Of a stretch of 33,065 bases of DNA, positions 1-6,963 are shown piece by piece. The notes below the pieces were generated by a model that saw only the letters and a program-made list of their open reading frames with translations, searched no databases and was not told the DNA's origin. Positions within the stretch are counted from its first letter, which is position 1. Every line of letters starts with the position of its first letter. Both the position numbers and the translations under genes were made by a program. Source of the DNA: Ignavibacteriota bacterium (GTDB lineage: Bacteria > Bacteroidota > Ignavibacteria > UBA10030 > UBA6906); NCBI GenBank assembly GCA_016218065.1, contig JACRFA010000300.1:1-33065 (forward strand), read 5' to 3'.

Positions 1-265
1 TCTCCTGGGCCTGGAAAGAGCCGGACTCGTTGGGACGCCAGAAGAGGCCGGCATATTTGGCCAGGCAGCCTGATCAGGGAAGCGGTGGATGTCCTGGATT
101 TCAGCCATAAGCCTGGCCACCAGCACCGGCCCCAAACCTGGCACTGAGATCAAGGGGTTGGGAAACTTGCGCACTTCGCGCTCTATGGCCCGGTCTAACT
201 CCTTGATGTGCCGGGACAGGGTGCGGATGTTCTCCAGGGTGGCACTCAGGATGAGGTTCAGAGGT
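1..265 (-). mobile_element. IS110-family transposase fragment, 5'-truncated and frameshifted
   Basis: The minus strand encodes the linker and the start of the C-terminal Tnp20 domain of an IS110/IS116/IS902 transposase, with the signature PGLGPVLVARLMAEIQDIHRF. Near position 80 the frame breaks. The downstream family-typical residues (LAKYAGLFWRPNESGSFQAQE-like) are readable only in another frame, so one base is missing. The N-terminal DEDD/RuvC-like catalytic domain is absent because similarity begins at about 265, inside the antitoxin-like gene. The element is therefore a dead remnant whose remaining part runs off the left edge of the window. The family call is firm from the GPVLAARLLAEI-type motif; the exact left boundary cannot be seen. 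Confidence 0.8.
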
Positions 266-480
266 TCATTCAGAGATGCATGCAATCGGGCAAGCAGATC
301 ATCAACTGATTCGCTTCTAAGTTTGCCGGCTCGAAATAGGTCTAAACCCTCCTCAACGTGCGCCGCGATTTCTAAGCGGCGCTCTTCTACATAGCGCTTT
401 CTTACAATGTCGACAAGTTTCATTCGCTGCTCCGGAGAAAGCTGCATCACTGAATCGAGTGCGCTGTCAAATGTCATCAT
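1..480 (-). pseudogene. Antitoxin-like N-terminus fused in frame to an IS110 transposase remnant
   Basis: Reading the minus strand from ATG at 480 (a second ATG follows at once; GAAGGAA lies just upstream), about 72 codons encode a small charged helical protein of the kind that serves as antitoxin next to RelE/ParE toxins. It runs from MTFDSALDSVMQL through VRKRYVEERRLE to DDLLARLHASLNEP. Without a stop, the frame continues into residues typical of an IS110-family transposase (ATLENIRTLSRHIKELDRAI, then PGLGPVLVARLMAEI). No toxin gene lies beside it. The frame is open to the window edge, but transposase similarity is lost after about position 80 because of a one-base shift. I read it as an antitoxin gene whose 3' end was replaced by insertion or deletion of an IS110 element; whether the fused product is made is unknown. 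The antitoxin call rests on general resemblance only. Confidence 0.55.
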
Positions 481-549
481 AGCATTTCCTTCATTGGCTC
501 TCTGCAAAATACAAAGGAGAGAGTTAAGAGTAAACACAAAGCGCTTGGC

Positions 550-1197
550 TCATCTTTCCATCTTTTCGCTCACTGCCTTCACGATCGTCCCATCCCGCAA
601 ATACCGATACAGATCTTTCCCGGGACACAACGTCTCGGCATAATCCTTATGCCCTCGTATCGAATCAACGGGAACGGAAAATCTCTTTGCGAGAAATGCG
701 GTAAGCCCGATGATAGCGTTCAGTTGGTCTTTGCTGATAATGTGATTCTCATAATTCCCCAACACACACATCAGCGCGTGACCAGTGGGATCGTAGCTTG
801 TGTTTGTGTCTCCGGGAAGGTTGATCGGGCGCGCTTCGTAGATGTTTCCTTTCAGATCGATGATGAAGTGATACGGAATATCGATCCAGTGTTTCTCCTC
901 GCGGCTCCATGTTTGAAACCCCGGCAAATACTTCAGCACATCTTTCTCGGCGGAGAATTCTTCTCCGCCATGATGAATGGTGATTCTGTTGATTGTATGA
1001 TCAGGCAGCGCCTGCTCGCCCGGCGTCCATCCCCAGTGCTCACGCCTCACCACAGGAAGCTCTGCCGGATAATCGAGCTGCACGATGTTGGTTGCACGCT
1101 CAATCGGTTTCTTCGCGCACGACAAGAGAGCGAACGCCGCAACGCCGCAGAGCAATAGGACAAACAACATTCTTCCCCTTGCAGAAGGCGCGATCAT
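550..1197 (-). CDS. PGRP/amidase_2-type N-acetylmuramoyl-L-alanine amidase lipoprotein
   Basis: 215 residues. The N-terminus is a lipoprotein signal with a hydrophobic core and lipobox LLSC, Cys27 being the likely lipidated residue. The rest fits the amidase_2/PGRP (T7 lysozyme-like) fold, which cuts the amide bond between N-acetylmuramic acid and L-alanine. Visible zinc-site elements are ITIHHGG (His75/His76), the catalytic-type Tyr in DIPYHF (Tyr109), and RGHKDY with TLCPG (His183, Cys191). The domain is of usual length and complete, so it should be active in the periplasm on peptidoglycan, probably anchored to a membrane. The start codon overlaps the stop of the upstream gene (ATGA), so it is the last gene of a three-gene operon. 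Whether it serves recycling, remodelling or attack on other cells cannot be told from the sequence. Confidence 0.9.
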   Translation of the reverse strand: MIAPSARGRMLFVLLLCGVAAFALLSCAKKPIERATNIVQLDYPAELPVVRREHWGWTPGEQALPDHTINRITIHHGGEEFSAEKDVLKYLPGFQTWSREEKHWIDIPYHFIIDLKGNIYEARPINLPGDTNTSYDPTGHALMCVLGNYENHIISKDQLNAIIGLTAFLAKRFSVPVDSIRGHKDYAETLCPGKDLYRYLRDGTIVKAVSEKMER

Positions 1198-2120
1198 TTG
1201 CTTCCCGCGCCGAATGTCGCGTTGGTCTTCATGAGTTTCTGCACGACTTCCTGATAGTACGGTTTCTCTTTGAGACTCGCGTACGATCCGGGGAAATATG
1301 CCAGCGTAATGTCGGCGCTTTCGGTGTCGAATGCGTTGATCACCACCGAGCAGCGCTGATCATTCGACAGCCGGGTATTGTCAATCATCGGAAAGTCGTA
1401 GAAGCCAACCCAGAACTCGGCGGAGTTCGTCTCGACGCGGGCTGAGTCCATCGGCGTACGGATTTCGAGTCGGAGCTTCATTTCTTTCGTCTTCGCATCC
1501 GCTTCGATCACAACGAGGCTGAACTCGCGCTGAATACTATCGACGGTGAGCGTCGCGCCGTCGATCGGAATGCCGCCGGGCGTGTTTCTCAATGCCTCGA
1601 AATCAACAATCCGGTCAACCTTCTGGCCCGCGCTTTCGAGCACGAGCATTTGCTTGCGCGTGATTTCCACGGCAACTTTGTGCAAACGGTCGAGGTAATC
1701 GCCGCGCTCGGAATCCTTGCTCCGACTGATTTCCTTTTCGAGATAGACAAAGAGCGGCTTCAAGTTGAGCGACTCGTGAAAATTGTACGAGAGCAGCTCG
1801 ATGTTCAAGACTTTTTCATCCAACGACGCAGACGCAGGCCGGAGGAATGATTGGATGATTGAGACGAACATGTCTTTGCGCAGCGCGCTTTCGGCTTCCT
1901 CACGCTTGCTCATCAGCTCCGTATAGATGCGCACGTTGGTCTCGGCGGCCTGCAAGCGCTCACGTGACTGCGTCTCGGCAAGCTCGCGCTCTTTCAGATA
2001 ATTCGTTCCGATCATACCGATGATCGCGACGGTAATCGCGGTAATCAATCCACTGCTCGATTGCAGCAGCACGCTCGCCTTCTCCCACCACGCTTTTTTG
2101 TCGGGAGTCTGTTCGGCCAT
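1194..2120 (-). CDS. Membrane-anchored coiled-coil protein of unknown function
   Basis: About 308 residues with no recognised domain. A short cytoplasmic lead is followed by one transmembrane helix (around residues 22-41, GLITAITVAIIGMIGTNYL) and a charged, coiled-coil-like helix rich in E, R and A (around 43-80). The rest looks soluble, mixed alpha/beta. The start was set at ATG 2120 because AGGAGG at 2129-2134 stands eight bases before it; a GTG at 2126 is only two bases from that ribosome site. Its stop overlaps the amidase start and it begins two bases after the stop of the exported Ig-like gene, so all three are surely co-transcribed. By context it is an envelope protein that may hold or regulate the amidase (inference). 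Confidence 0.75.
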   Translation of the reverse strand: MAEQTPDKKAWWEKASVLLQSSSGLITAITVAIIGMIGTNYLKERELAETQSRERLQAAETNVRIYTELMSKREEAESALRKDMFVSIIQSFLRPASASLDEKVLNIELLSYNFHESLNLKPLFVYLEKEISRSKDSERGDYLDRLHKVAVEITRKQMLVLESAGQKVDRIVDFEALRNTPGGIPIDGATLTVDSIQREFSLVVIEADAKTKEMKLRLEIRTPMDSARVETNSAEFWVGFYDFPMIDNTRLSNDQRCSVVINAFDTESADITLAYFPGSYASLKEKPYYQEVVQKLMKTNATFGAGSK

Positions 2121-2122
2121 AG

Positions 2123-2458
2123 TCACTTCCTCCTGAGCGTGTATGTTCCTTCCTTCGCTTCAAGAATCCAATCGTATCGTAACGACTTGTCATACGAAAA
2201 CAGCTCGGCGGAGGCTGTCTGTTCTTTGTAGTAGATGGTGAACGTGCATTTTCCCTTTTCCTTCACGAACACCCGATACGCGCCAAACTTGTCAGTCGTA
2301 TCTGTGTAGCTGGATTTGTTTGCTGCCGTAATCTCGATCTTGACACTCTCACCAACGGGCTTGCCATTTTCGGTAATGCTGCCGAAGATTTCGCCCGCGA
2401 ACAATCGAGCCGGGAGCGCGAGGGCAAGCAGAATGCTGAGGCGCGTTATCGTTCTCAT
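2123..2458 (-). CDS. Small exported protein with carboxypeptidase-regulatory-like (Ig-fold) domain
   Basis: 111 residues from the ATG at 2458, which has GGAGG at 2464-2468 five bases upstream. An in-frame ATG at 2470 overlaps that ribosome site and is less likely. A signal peptide (RLSILLALALPARLFAG) is followed by one domain, GEIFGSITENGKPVGESVKIEI through TDKFGAYRVFV. This is the pattern of the carboxypeptidase regulatory-like or transthyretin-like beta-sandwich found in many Bacteroidota envelope proteins, where it often binds partners or surfaces. No catalytic residues are evident. It is the first gene of the operon that ends with the amidase, so a periplasmic accessory role beside that enzyme is a reasonable guess, not shown. 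Confidence 0.75.
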   Translation of the reverse strand: MRTITRLSILLALALPARLFAGEIFGSITENGKPVGESVKIEITAANKSSYTDTTDKFGAYRVFVKEKGKCTFTIYYKEQTASAELFSYDKSLRYDWILEAKEGTYTLRRK

Positions 2459-2500
2459 TGGTTCCTCCATATTTTATTAAATTCACGCATGACGGTGAAC

Positions 2501-2532
2501 CCTGCCCGCCTTGTTTGTACCTTACGGGCAGG
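2501..2532. repeat. Dispersed GC-rich inverted repeat, copy 1
   Basis: CCTGCCCG (2501-2508) and CGGGCAGG (2525-2532) form a perfect 8-bp stem with a 16-base loop in the gap upstream of the envelope operon. The arms belong to the same CCTGCCCGCC/GGCGGGCAGG sequence family as the hairpin at 6929-6963, so this looks like a small dispersed palindromic element. No T-run follows on either strand, so a terminator role is not supported. Confidence 0.5.
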
Positions 2533-2609
2533 CGGGCGTCATGCTATGCGAAATAAGACGGATGACTCCGCCTGGATTCCTTCATGAATCCTCTGTGCCC
2601 TTCCGCTAC

Positions 2610-2637
2610 TCAAAAAATTCTTCCTCATCATCGACTC
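2610..2637 (-). repeat. Second copy of the dcd 3' end
   Basis: These 28 bases match 3374-3401, the last codons of the dCTP deaminase gene, at 27 of 28 positions and in the same orientation. The true dcd end encodes ESMMWKNFL; the copy would read ESMMRKNFL in the same frame. The copy lies beyond the HigA-like and Cys-rich genes, so those two accessory genes sit between two versions of the core gene's tail. A short tandem duplication or insertion of an accessory segment at the gene end could produce this. Confidence 0.65.
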
Positions 2638-2648
2638 CGTCGAACACA

Positions 2649-2957
2649 TCATGCCGCTTTGTAGCCAGTGTAGATTTTGACTTCCTTTCGAAGCCGCCCT
2701 TCAAGACGATCTTTTTCAATCTCCAGATCGTAACGCGTTTGAAGATTCAGCCAGAAGCGTTCCGAGAGACCCAAATACCGCGAGAGCCTCAACGCGGTGT
2801 CGGCGCTTATCGCCCGCCTGCCGCGGACAACTTCGTATAACCTGGTCGGATGAACACCGATCCCTTTTGCGAGCGTTTTCTGATTTAATCCGAGGGGTAT
2901 CAAAAACTCGTTCGCGAGAATCTCACCGGGATGTATCGGATTGAATATCTTGCGCAT
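2649..2957 (-). CDS. higA: HigA-family antitoxin (XRE helix-turn-helix), without a visible toxin
   Basis: 102 residues starting at ATG 2957, preceded by GAGAGG. The N-terminal signature NPIHPGEILANEFL, followed by LNQKTLAKGIGVHPTRLYEVVRGRRAISADTA and LGLSERFWLNLQ, is the classic HigA (VapI/XRE) antitoxin. Its helix-turn-helix binds the operator of its own operon, and the protein neutralises HigB, an mRNA-cutting RelE-like toxin. HigB is normally encoded immediately upstream, but here the upstream gene is an unrelated Cys-rich protein and no RelE-like sequence is visible. The gene is thus an orphan antitoxin, a transcriptional regulator, or half of a pair with an unusual partner. It lies between two copies of the dcd 3' end. 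Confidence 0.88.
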   Translation of the reverse strand: MRKIFNPIHPGEILANEFLIPLGLNQKTLAKGIGVHPTRLYEVVRGRRAISADTALRLSRYLGLSERFWLNLQTRYDLEIEKDRLEGRLRKEVKIYTGYKAA

Positions 2958-3029
2958 GGCAACCTCTCTTGGCGTTTTTGTGGTAGAGTCACACAGTTCA
3001 AACGAAGGCGGACAAATCCGCATGGTAAC

Positions 3030-3314
3030 TCAAAACTCTCCTGGTGTGTCAGTAAAGCTGTGCGTATTCCATCCCTCGTTGACGAATGTCGGACAGGAGA
3101 AGTGCTCGAACACAGTCTCGAGGTAGTGCCTCGACTTCTGATTGCAGCAAAGTCCATAGTCGGCATTGAACGGGGCGAAATAGGAACAACCGCCACACTG
3201 CTCGCCCTCCTTGTAGCGTTCCTTCATTCCTGGATCATCAGGCCAGCCGTTCAGGCACATTTTCTCGCTGTCGCTGTTGGACCAGGTCTCGGTGATGATT
3301 GAGTTTTTGTTCAT
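3030..3314 (-). CDS. Small cysteine-rich protein of unknown function
   Basis: 94 residues, start at ATG 3314 with only a weak ribosome site. There is no signal peptide or membrane segment. Cysteines occur at CGGCSYF (residues 39 and 42), LCCNQKS (56 and 57) and HFSCPTF (74), with one more near residue 20. The spacing suggests a small metal- or iron-sulphur-binding domain. I have a loose memory of similar short hypothetical proteins with a YGxCCN...VFEHFxCP pattern, but no name or function. It lies between dcd and higA on the same strand, where a HigB toxin would normally be expected, yet it bears no RelE-type residues. Confidence 0.65.
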   Translation of the reverse strand: MNKNSIITETWSNSDSEKMCLNGWPDDPGMKERYKEGEQCGGCSYFAPFNADYGLCCNQKSRHYLETVFEHFSCPTFVNEGWNTHSFTDTPGEF

Positions 3315-3368
3315 CGTCTTGATCCCATTAGTCCGATTCGTGCCGTTTTATGTATGAACTCGTGGGAC

Positions 3369-3908
3369 TCATTTCAAAAAATTCTTCCACATCATCGACT
3401 CGACCGGCTTGTCCGTGCGGGTATTGTACTTTGCTGACGCTTTCGTCTTGTAGCTCGTCAGCACTTCGCCATCGACTTCAAAATAAATCAACTGACCGAT
3501 CGGCATACCGTTGTAGATGCGCACGGGCTGCTTCACGGAAATCTCCAGCGTCCATGTGTTGCAGAAACCGATGTCGCCTTTGCCCGCCGTCGCGTGAATA
3601 TCGATGCCCAGCCTTCCGATGCTGCTCTTGCCTTCGAGGAACGGAACATGTGCATGCGTCTCGGTATATTCTTCCGTAACGCCAAGATACAAACGGTGCG
3701 GCAAAAGAATCAGTCCGTTGTCCGGAATCTCGAAATGATCGATCTCGTTGTGTAACTTCGCATCAAGGATATCGCTCTTGTACGTCGCGAGATATTTTCC
3801 GAGATGCACGTCGTACGAGTTCGAGCCGAGATACTTTCTATCGAAGGGAGAAACGACGATCGTGCCCTTCTCCATTTCTTCGAGAATGCGCTTGTCGGTG
3901 AGGATCAT
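3369..3908 (-). CDS. dcd: dCTP deaminase
   Basis: 179 residues, full length for the family. The enzyme converts dCTP to dUTP, the source of dUMP for thymidylate synthesis. The conserved core is FLEGKSSIGRLGIDIHATAG, then TLEIS and GMPIGQLIYF. By spacing, Ser95, Arg99 and Glu122 correspond to Ser111, Arg115 and catalytic Glu138 of the E. coli enzyme. The HATAG segment resembles the Methanocaldococcus-type sequence more than that of E. coli, so an added dUTPase activity is possible but not shown. The C-terminal KPVESMMWKNF tail is typical of Bacteroidota relatives. The start at 3908 lacks a good ribosome site. A copy of its last 28 bases occurs at 2610-2637. Confidence 0.95.
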   Translation of the reverse strand: MILTDKRILEEMEKGTIVVSPFDRKYLGSNSYDVHLGKYLATYKSDILDAKLHNEIDHFEIPDNGLILLPHRLYLGVTEEYTETHAHVPFLEGKSSIGRLGIDIHATAGKGDIGFCNTWTLEISVKQPVRIYNGMPIGQLIYFEVDGEVLTSYKTKASAKYNTRTDKPVESMMWKNFLK

Positions 3909-4037
3909 AATTATGAAATATTGGCGGAAGGCGTCATCAGCCTTATGCTAATGAACTCACGCTCAAGATAGGAAAATTGAGGCGGAAAGTCATAGATGTG
4001 CAGAGTTAGTTAATCATAGAAGGACCACGTTGTTTTT

Positions 4038-4056
4038 GGATTTGAGATTTGAGATT
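4038..4056. repeat. Heptanucleotide tandem repeat (GAGATTT)
   Basis: About two and a half to three units of a seven-base repeat (GGATTT-GAGATTT-GAGATT) sit just beyond the stop codon of the minus-strand gene 4061-4507. A second heptamer array of different sequence is embedded in the type IX cargo gene at 16806-16833. Confidence 0.5.
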
Positions 4057-4060
4057 CACG

Positions 4061-4507
4061 CTAGTTGTTTTGTCCGGGAAGTCCTTTGGGATACAAGATG
4101 ACGATATCCGGCGTCTCCGGCGTCTCTTCGATTTTTCGCTCCGTGTCCTTCATATCATGTTCAAGTGCTTCCTCGATTCTCTTTCTCAGATCGGGATAAT
4201 CAGCCAGAATCTCGTTCCGTTCTTCGAGTTTGTCCATCACCTCCCTATACACCTTGTCATAGCGAGGATAACATCTCTCCTCTAACTCAAGACCAATCTG
4301 CTCACCTAACTTCGGCCCGTCACTATCCAATTTCCAGCGTTCATCAATATCGGCGCGAAGCGTCACCAATAATGGCGACTTGAGCTTGATGATGAGCCTC
4401 CGCGATATCGGTCCGACTTCATCGAAGAGCCACGCGGCTTCGTCTTTGTTCTTTGCCGAGCATACGCTGACTGTTCCGTCAGCCCAGCGGTAGGCGTAGG
4501 TGGGCAT
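4061..4507 (-). CDS. Hypothetical protein, charged, soluble
   Basis: 148 residues from ATG 4507, chosen because AGAGGA lies just upstream and the protein then begins MPTYAYRWADGTVSV; longer in-frame extensions have no ribosome site and run into a hairpin repeat. I recognise no family. The N-terminal third looks like a small beta-rich domain. The C-terminal half is strongly charged and helical (KVYREVMDKLEERNEILAD through EEALEHDMKDTERKIEE), with coiled-coil character. There is no signal peptide or transmembrane segment. It stands alone on its strand between dcd and a divergent GNAT gene, and its role is unknown. Confidence 0.65.
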   Translation of the reverse strand: MPTYAYRWADGTVSVCSAKNKDEAAWLFDEVGPISRRLIIKLKSPLLVTLRADIDERWKLDSDGPKLGEQIGLELEERCYPRYDKVYREVMDKLEERNEILADYPDLRKRIEEALEHDMKDTERKIEETPETPDIVILYPKGLPGQNN

Positions 4508-4562
4508 TTGTGTTCCTCTTCTGATTGGATTGAGTGACTTCCGTCGCGAACGAGCTCGATGT

Positions 4563-4610
4563 GTTGGTCGGGACTCCGTCCCGACTGGTCGAGTCAGAGA
4601 CTCGACCAAC
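4563..4610. repeat. Palindromic element of two tandem hairpins
   Basis: Outer arms GTTGGTCG (4563-4570) and CGACCAAC (4603-4610) are perfect complements. Inside, GTCGGGA/TCCCGAC (4567-4573/4579-4585, loop 5) and TGGTCGAGTC/GACTCGACCA (4586-4595/4599-4608, loop 3) form two perfect stems back to back. The layout is that of a REP/BIME-like or MITE-like intergenic palindromic element. It lies in the roughly 300-base gap upstream of both 4061-4507 and the GNAT gene. The remaining part of the gap (4611-4812) shows nothing I can name. Confidence 0.75.
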
Positions 4611-4812
4611 TTATCTTTCTAATGTCAACGCTTCGCCCCACCGCGTGATTGGCATTGCGAAGGAAGGGTGACCGGGGATATCGTCATCGGCGGTCAGTCG
4701 TTGCCTGCTTCACTTCGTTCATCTACTATTGTGTCTGTGTCCTCTTGTGTCTGCTAACGCCATTGGATAGATTGATGGCGCAAGCGAAAAAGAAATCGCA
4801 CAAACCACAGCC

Positions 4813-5298
4813 ATGGCATCGCACTTCACCATACGCGCAACAACACCAGGCGACAGGGATTGGATAAAGCCGTTCATAACCGATCATTGGGGTTCAAGTG
4901 TTGTCGTCGCTCATGGAACAACGTACTTCCCGCATGACCTTCCGGGTTTTGTCGCGGCGGACAGAGAATCTTATGTCGGGTTAATCAGCTATCGAATCGC
5001 GGAGGGTAGCTGTGAGATTGTCACACTGGATAGCACCCGACCAGGTTTGGGAATCGGCACGGCTTTGATCGGAGCGGTGAAGGACAAAGCCAAGAAATTC
5101 GGTTGTGCCCGACTTTGGCTTGTGACAACAAATGATAATCTTGATGCACTTGGTTTCTATCAGAAGCGCGGGTTCGTCCTGGCAAAACTTTATCGCGACG
5201 CAGTTACCGAGGCGAGAAGGCTCAAGCCATCAATTCCCCTGTACGGCATCGAGAGCATTCCGATTCGCGATGAGATTGAGTTGGAGATGATGCTATGA
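4813..5298 (+). CDS. GNAT-family N-acetyltransferase
   Basis: 161 residues with the single Gcn5-related acetyltransferase domain. Motif A, which holds the acetyl-CoA pyrophosphate, is seen in STRPGLGIGTALIGAVKD (R/Q-x-x-G-x-G/A pattern, near residues 76-93). It is followed by the beta5-alpha4 segment RLWLVTTNDNLDALGFYQKRGFVLAK, the usual Y/F-x-x-x-G-F end of the fold. The substrate cannot be predicted. The start ATG at 4813 has no clear Shine-Dalgarno sequence. It is followed after 34 bases by the SEC-C gene, so the two may be co-transcribed. Confidence 0.88.
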   Translation: MASHFTIRATTPGDRDWIKPFITDHWGSSVVVAHGTTYFPHDLPGFVAADRESYVGLISYRIAEGSCEIVTLDSTRPGLGIGTALIGAVKDKAKKFGCARLWLVTTNDNLDALGFYQKRGFVLAKLYRDAVTEARRLKPSIPLYGIESIPIRDEIELEMML

Positions 5299-5332
5299 GG
5301 AGTACAGCACTTGATTGGTATTAGAAGTAAGA

Positions 5333-6358
5333 ATGAACACGAAAGTCGGTCGCAACGATCCCTGCCCGTGCGGCAGCGGGAAGAAGTACAAGAAATGCTG
5401 TCTGGCGCTTCAGGAGTCCGATCGTCGCAACGACTTTGAGACGAGCGGAGAGTTTTTTCATCCCGACAATCCCGAGCTTGCTTTTTTGAACGCCGACATG
5501 ACGCGGCGGTGGAGTTTCAAACAGGTCAGAACGTTTGCGACGGACGACATTATCGACAAGCTCAGGTCGTTAGGCGTTCCCTTCGACGAGGCACAGTTTC
5601 TCGACGACGTGAAGAAGTACTACTCTGCTCAAGATCTCACGGAACATTGGTTCGCAATCCATTCCATCACGGCAAAGGGATTTGACCAGGATTTCATCTG
5701 GATGGGCGCCACTGAGCTTTGGAACCGACTCGCCCCCGAAATCCCCAACACAGAAACCCTCTACGACATGATTCATGACAGCTATGCACTTTTGCCCAAA
5801 GACGTCACCCGGGCTTGCTCGGTGTGGTTGGAGGTGTGGAAACGTGTGAAGCCTCGCTTCACCGAAAACATGAAATCACTCAAGGAAGCCAGCAAAGTAC
5901 TTGGGGATGATGTGACACTTCACAATTGGTGTCAGGATTTGGAACAGGAACTTCACAATGCCGGACTTGATGATCCGGCTTTTTGGGAAAAGCGCATAGA
6001 GTATTGCCGCGACTTCTGCCGACTTCTCCCCAAGACCGATGAGCTCATCATTCACAATATGAGAAGAGCTGAGGCGGAGTCATGCTTTGCGTTAGGAAGA
6101 TTTGAGGAAGGGACGAGCGTAATGGAAAAGTTGATCGCAGACTTCCCGGATAATCCGTGGGGGTACATCGCATGGGGTGATGCGTATTTCATGTCCATCG
6201 GAAAAGCGAAAACAGACTACAACAAAGCGGAGCAATTGTACACGCGAGCATTCGACAAGGCCGTAAGCAAGTACGACCGTGAAGCCGTCGCCGAGCGCTT
6301 AAGAGATCTTGAAGAAGAGCGCAAGGGAGAACTTCCAGAGAATGAGACGACAGGTTAG
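5333..6358 (+). CDS. SEC-C zinc-motif protein with TPR-like C-terminus
   Basis: 341 residues from ATG 5333. It opens with [19 protein letters not shown], the SEC-C motif (C-x-C-x8-C-C) that binds zinc at the end of SecA and is found alone in many other proteins. The middle ([16 protein letters not shown] through [16 protein letters not shown]) matches nothing I can name. The C-terminal third ([42 protein letters not shown]) has tetratricopeptide-like helical repeats. Soluble, no signal peptide. It probably mediates protein contacts; a SecA- or ribosome-linked role is only a family-level possibility. Confidence 0.85.
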   Translation: MNTKVGRNDPCPCGSGKKYKKCCLALQESDRRNDFETSGEFFHPDNPELAFLNADMTRRWSFKQVRTFATDDIIDKLRSLGVPFDEAQFLDDVKKYYSAQDLTEHWFAIHSITAKGFDQDFIWMGATELWNRLAPEIPNTETLYDMIHDSYALLPKDVTRACSVWLEVWKRVKPRFTENMKSLKEASKVLGDDVTLHNWCQDLEQELHNAGLDDPAFWEKRIEYCRDFCRLLPKTDELIIHNMRRAEAESCFALGRFEEGTSVMEKLIADFPDNPWGYIAWGDAYFMSIGKAKTDYNKAEQLYTRAFDKAVSKYDREAVAERLRDLEEERKGELPENETTG

Positions 6359-6411
6359 ATTGCTATTCTTTTTCGGATGGAGTATCTTTCTTAAAAGAAG
6401 GAACAACGACA

Positions 6412-6642
6412 ATGTCGAGCACATATCGGTTGAAGGTAACGGATCTTGATGAGCGCTTTCTCCAGAGTTTGAAAGTCCTTTACGGAGACAGAGAAGTGGA
6501 AATCTCGATAGCGGAAATAGGGGAAGATGAAACAGCATATCTCTTGCGGAGCGAAGCAAACAGGGAACACCTGCTAAAGGCATTGGAGAATGTCAAGAAG
6601 GGGGAGAACCTCATCACCGTAAATCCGGATGATCTTCGTTGA
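6412..6642 (+). CDS. Antitoxin partner of a YoeB-like toxin
   Basis: 76 residues, ATG 6412 with GAAGGAAC about ten bases upstream. The C-terminal half (ETAYLLRSEANREHLLKALENVKKG) matches the toxin-binding helix region of YefM/Phd antitoxins. The N-terminal part (STYRLKVTDLDERFLQSLKVLYGDREVEI) is not the usual YefM fold but a short beta-rich element seen in variant antitoxins. Its stop overlaps the TTG start of the next gene, a YoeB toxin homologue, so the pair is translationally coupled. The reading frame is intact although the toxin is broken by a stop codon, so it may persist as an antitoxin without a toxin or as a plain regulator. Confidence 0.82.
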   Translation: MSSTYRLKVTDLDERFLQSLKVLYGDREVEISIAEIGEDETAYLLRSEANREHLLKALENVKKGENLITVNPDDLR

Positions 6643-6902
6643 AGACTATCATCTTTGAAGAGACCGCTTTCCGAGATCTTGCTCACTGGAGTAAGGTCGA
6701 CAAGAAGATGCACCAAAGAATTCTCGACTTGGTTTTTGATATTCTTCGAGGCCCCTTTGCTGGACTTGGAAAACCGGAACCACTGAAGCATGATCTTCAA
6801 GGGTGCTGATCGCGCCGCATCACCGACGAACATCGACTCGTCTATAAGGTTACTCAAGACTCAATCATCATCGTCTCCTGCAAATACCACTACACGAAGT
6901 AG
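6639..6902 (+). pseudogene. yoeB: YoeB/Txe-family endoribonuclease toxin with an internal TGA
   Basis: The frame opens at TTG 6639-6641, overlapping the antitoxin stop, and encodes KTIIFEETAFRDLAHWSK, GPFAGLGKPEPLKHDLQGC, then TGA at 6807-6809, then SRRITDEHRLVYKV through IVSCKYHYTK and TAG at 6900-6902. YoeB relatives have a Trp at the interrupted site (xxGxWSRRI), so TGG has probably become TGA. With the stop counted as one residue the protein is 87 long, and Glu47, Arg66, His84 and Tyr85 line up with E. coli YoeB Glu46, Arg65, His83 and Tyr84. Three of these four catalytic residues lie after the stop, so the truncated product should be inactive. All other codons are intact, so the mutation appears recent or is a sequencing error. 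Confidence 0.88.
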
Positions 6903-6928
6903 GCATTAAGCCATGAGTGCTTTCCGCG

Positions 6929-6963
6929 CCTGCCTGCCTTCTTGATCCACTGAGGCGGGCAGG
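6929..6963. repeat. Dispersed GC-rich inverted repeat, copy 2
   Basis: CCTGCCTGCC (6929-6938) and GGCGGGCAGG (6954-6963) can pair over ten positions with one wobble and a 15-base loop. The arms belong to the same sequence family as the hairpin at 2501-2532. It lies 27 bases beyond the yoeB remnant. The rest of the gap to 7124 shows nothing else I can name. Confidence 0.5.

Noticed and set aside
4649-4867. Open frame overlapping the GNAT start
   Set aside because: It overlaps the GNAT gene in another frame and shows no family features; the GNAT frame is supported by motif A.
6807-6809. In-frame TGA in the YoeB gene as a selenocysteine codon or alternative Trp code
   Set aside because: The family has Trp here, not Cys or Sec, no SECIS-like hairpin follows closely, and other genes in the window use TGA as a normal stop. 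A nonsense mutation is simpler.
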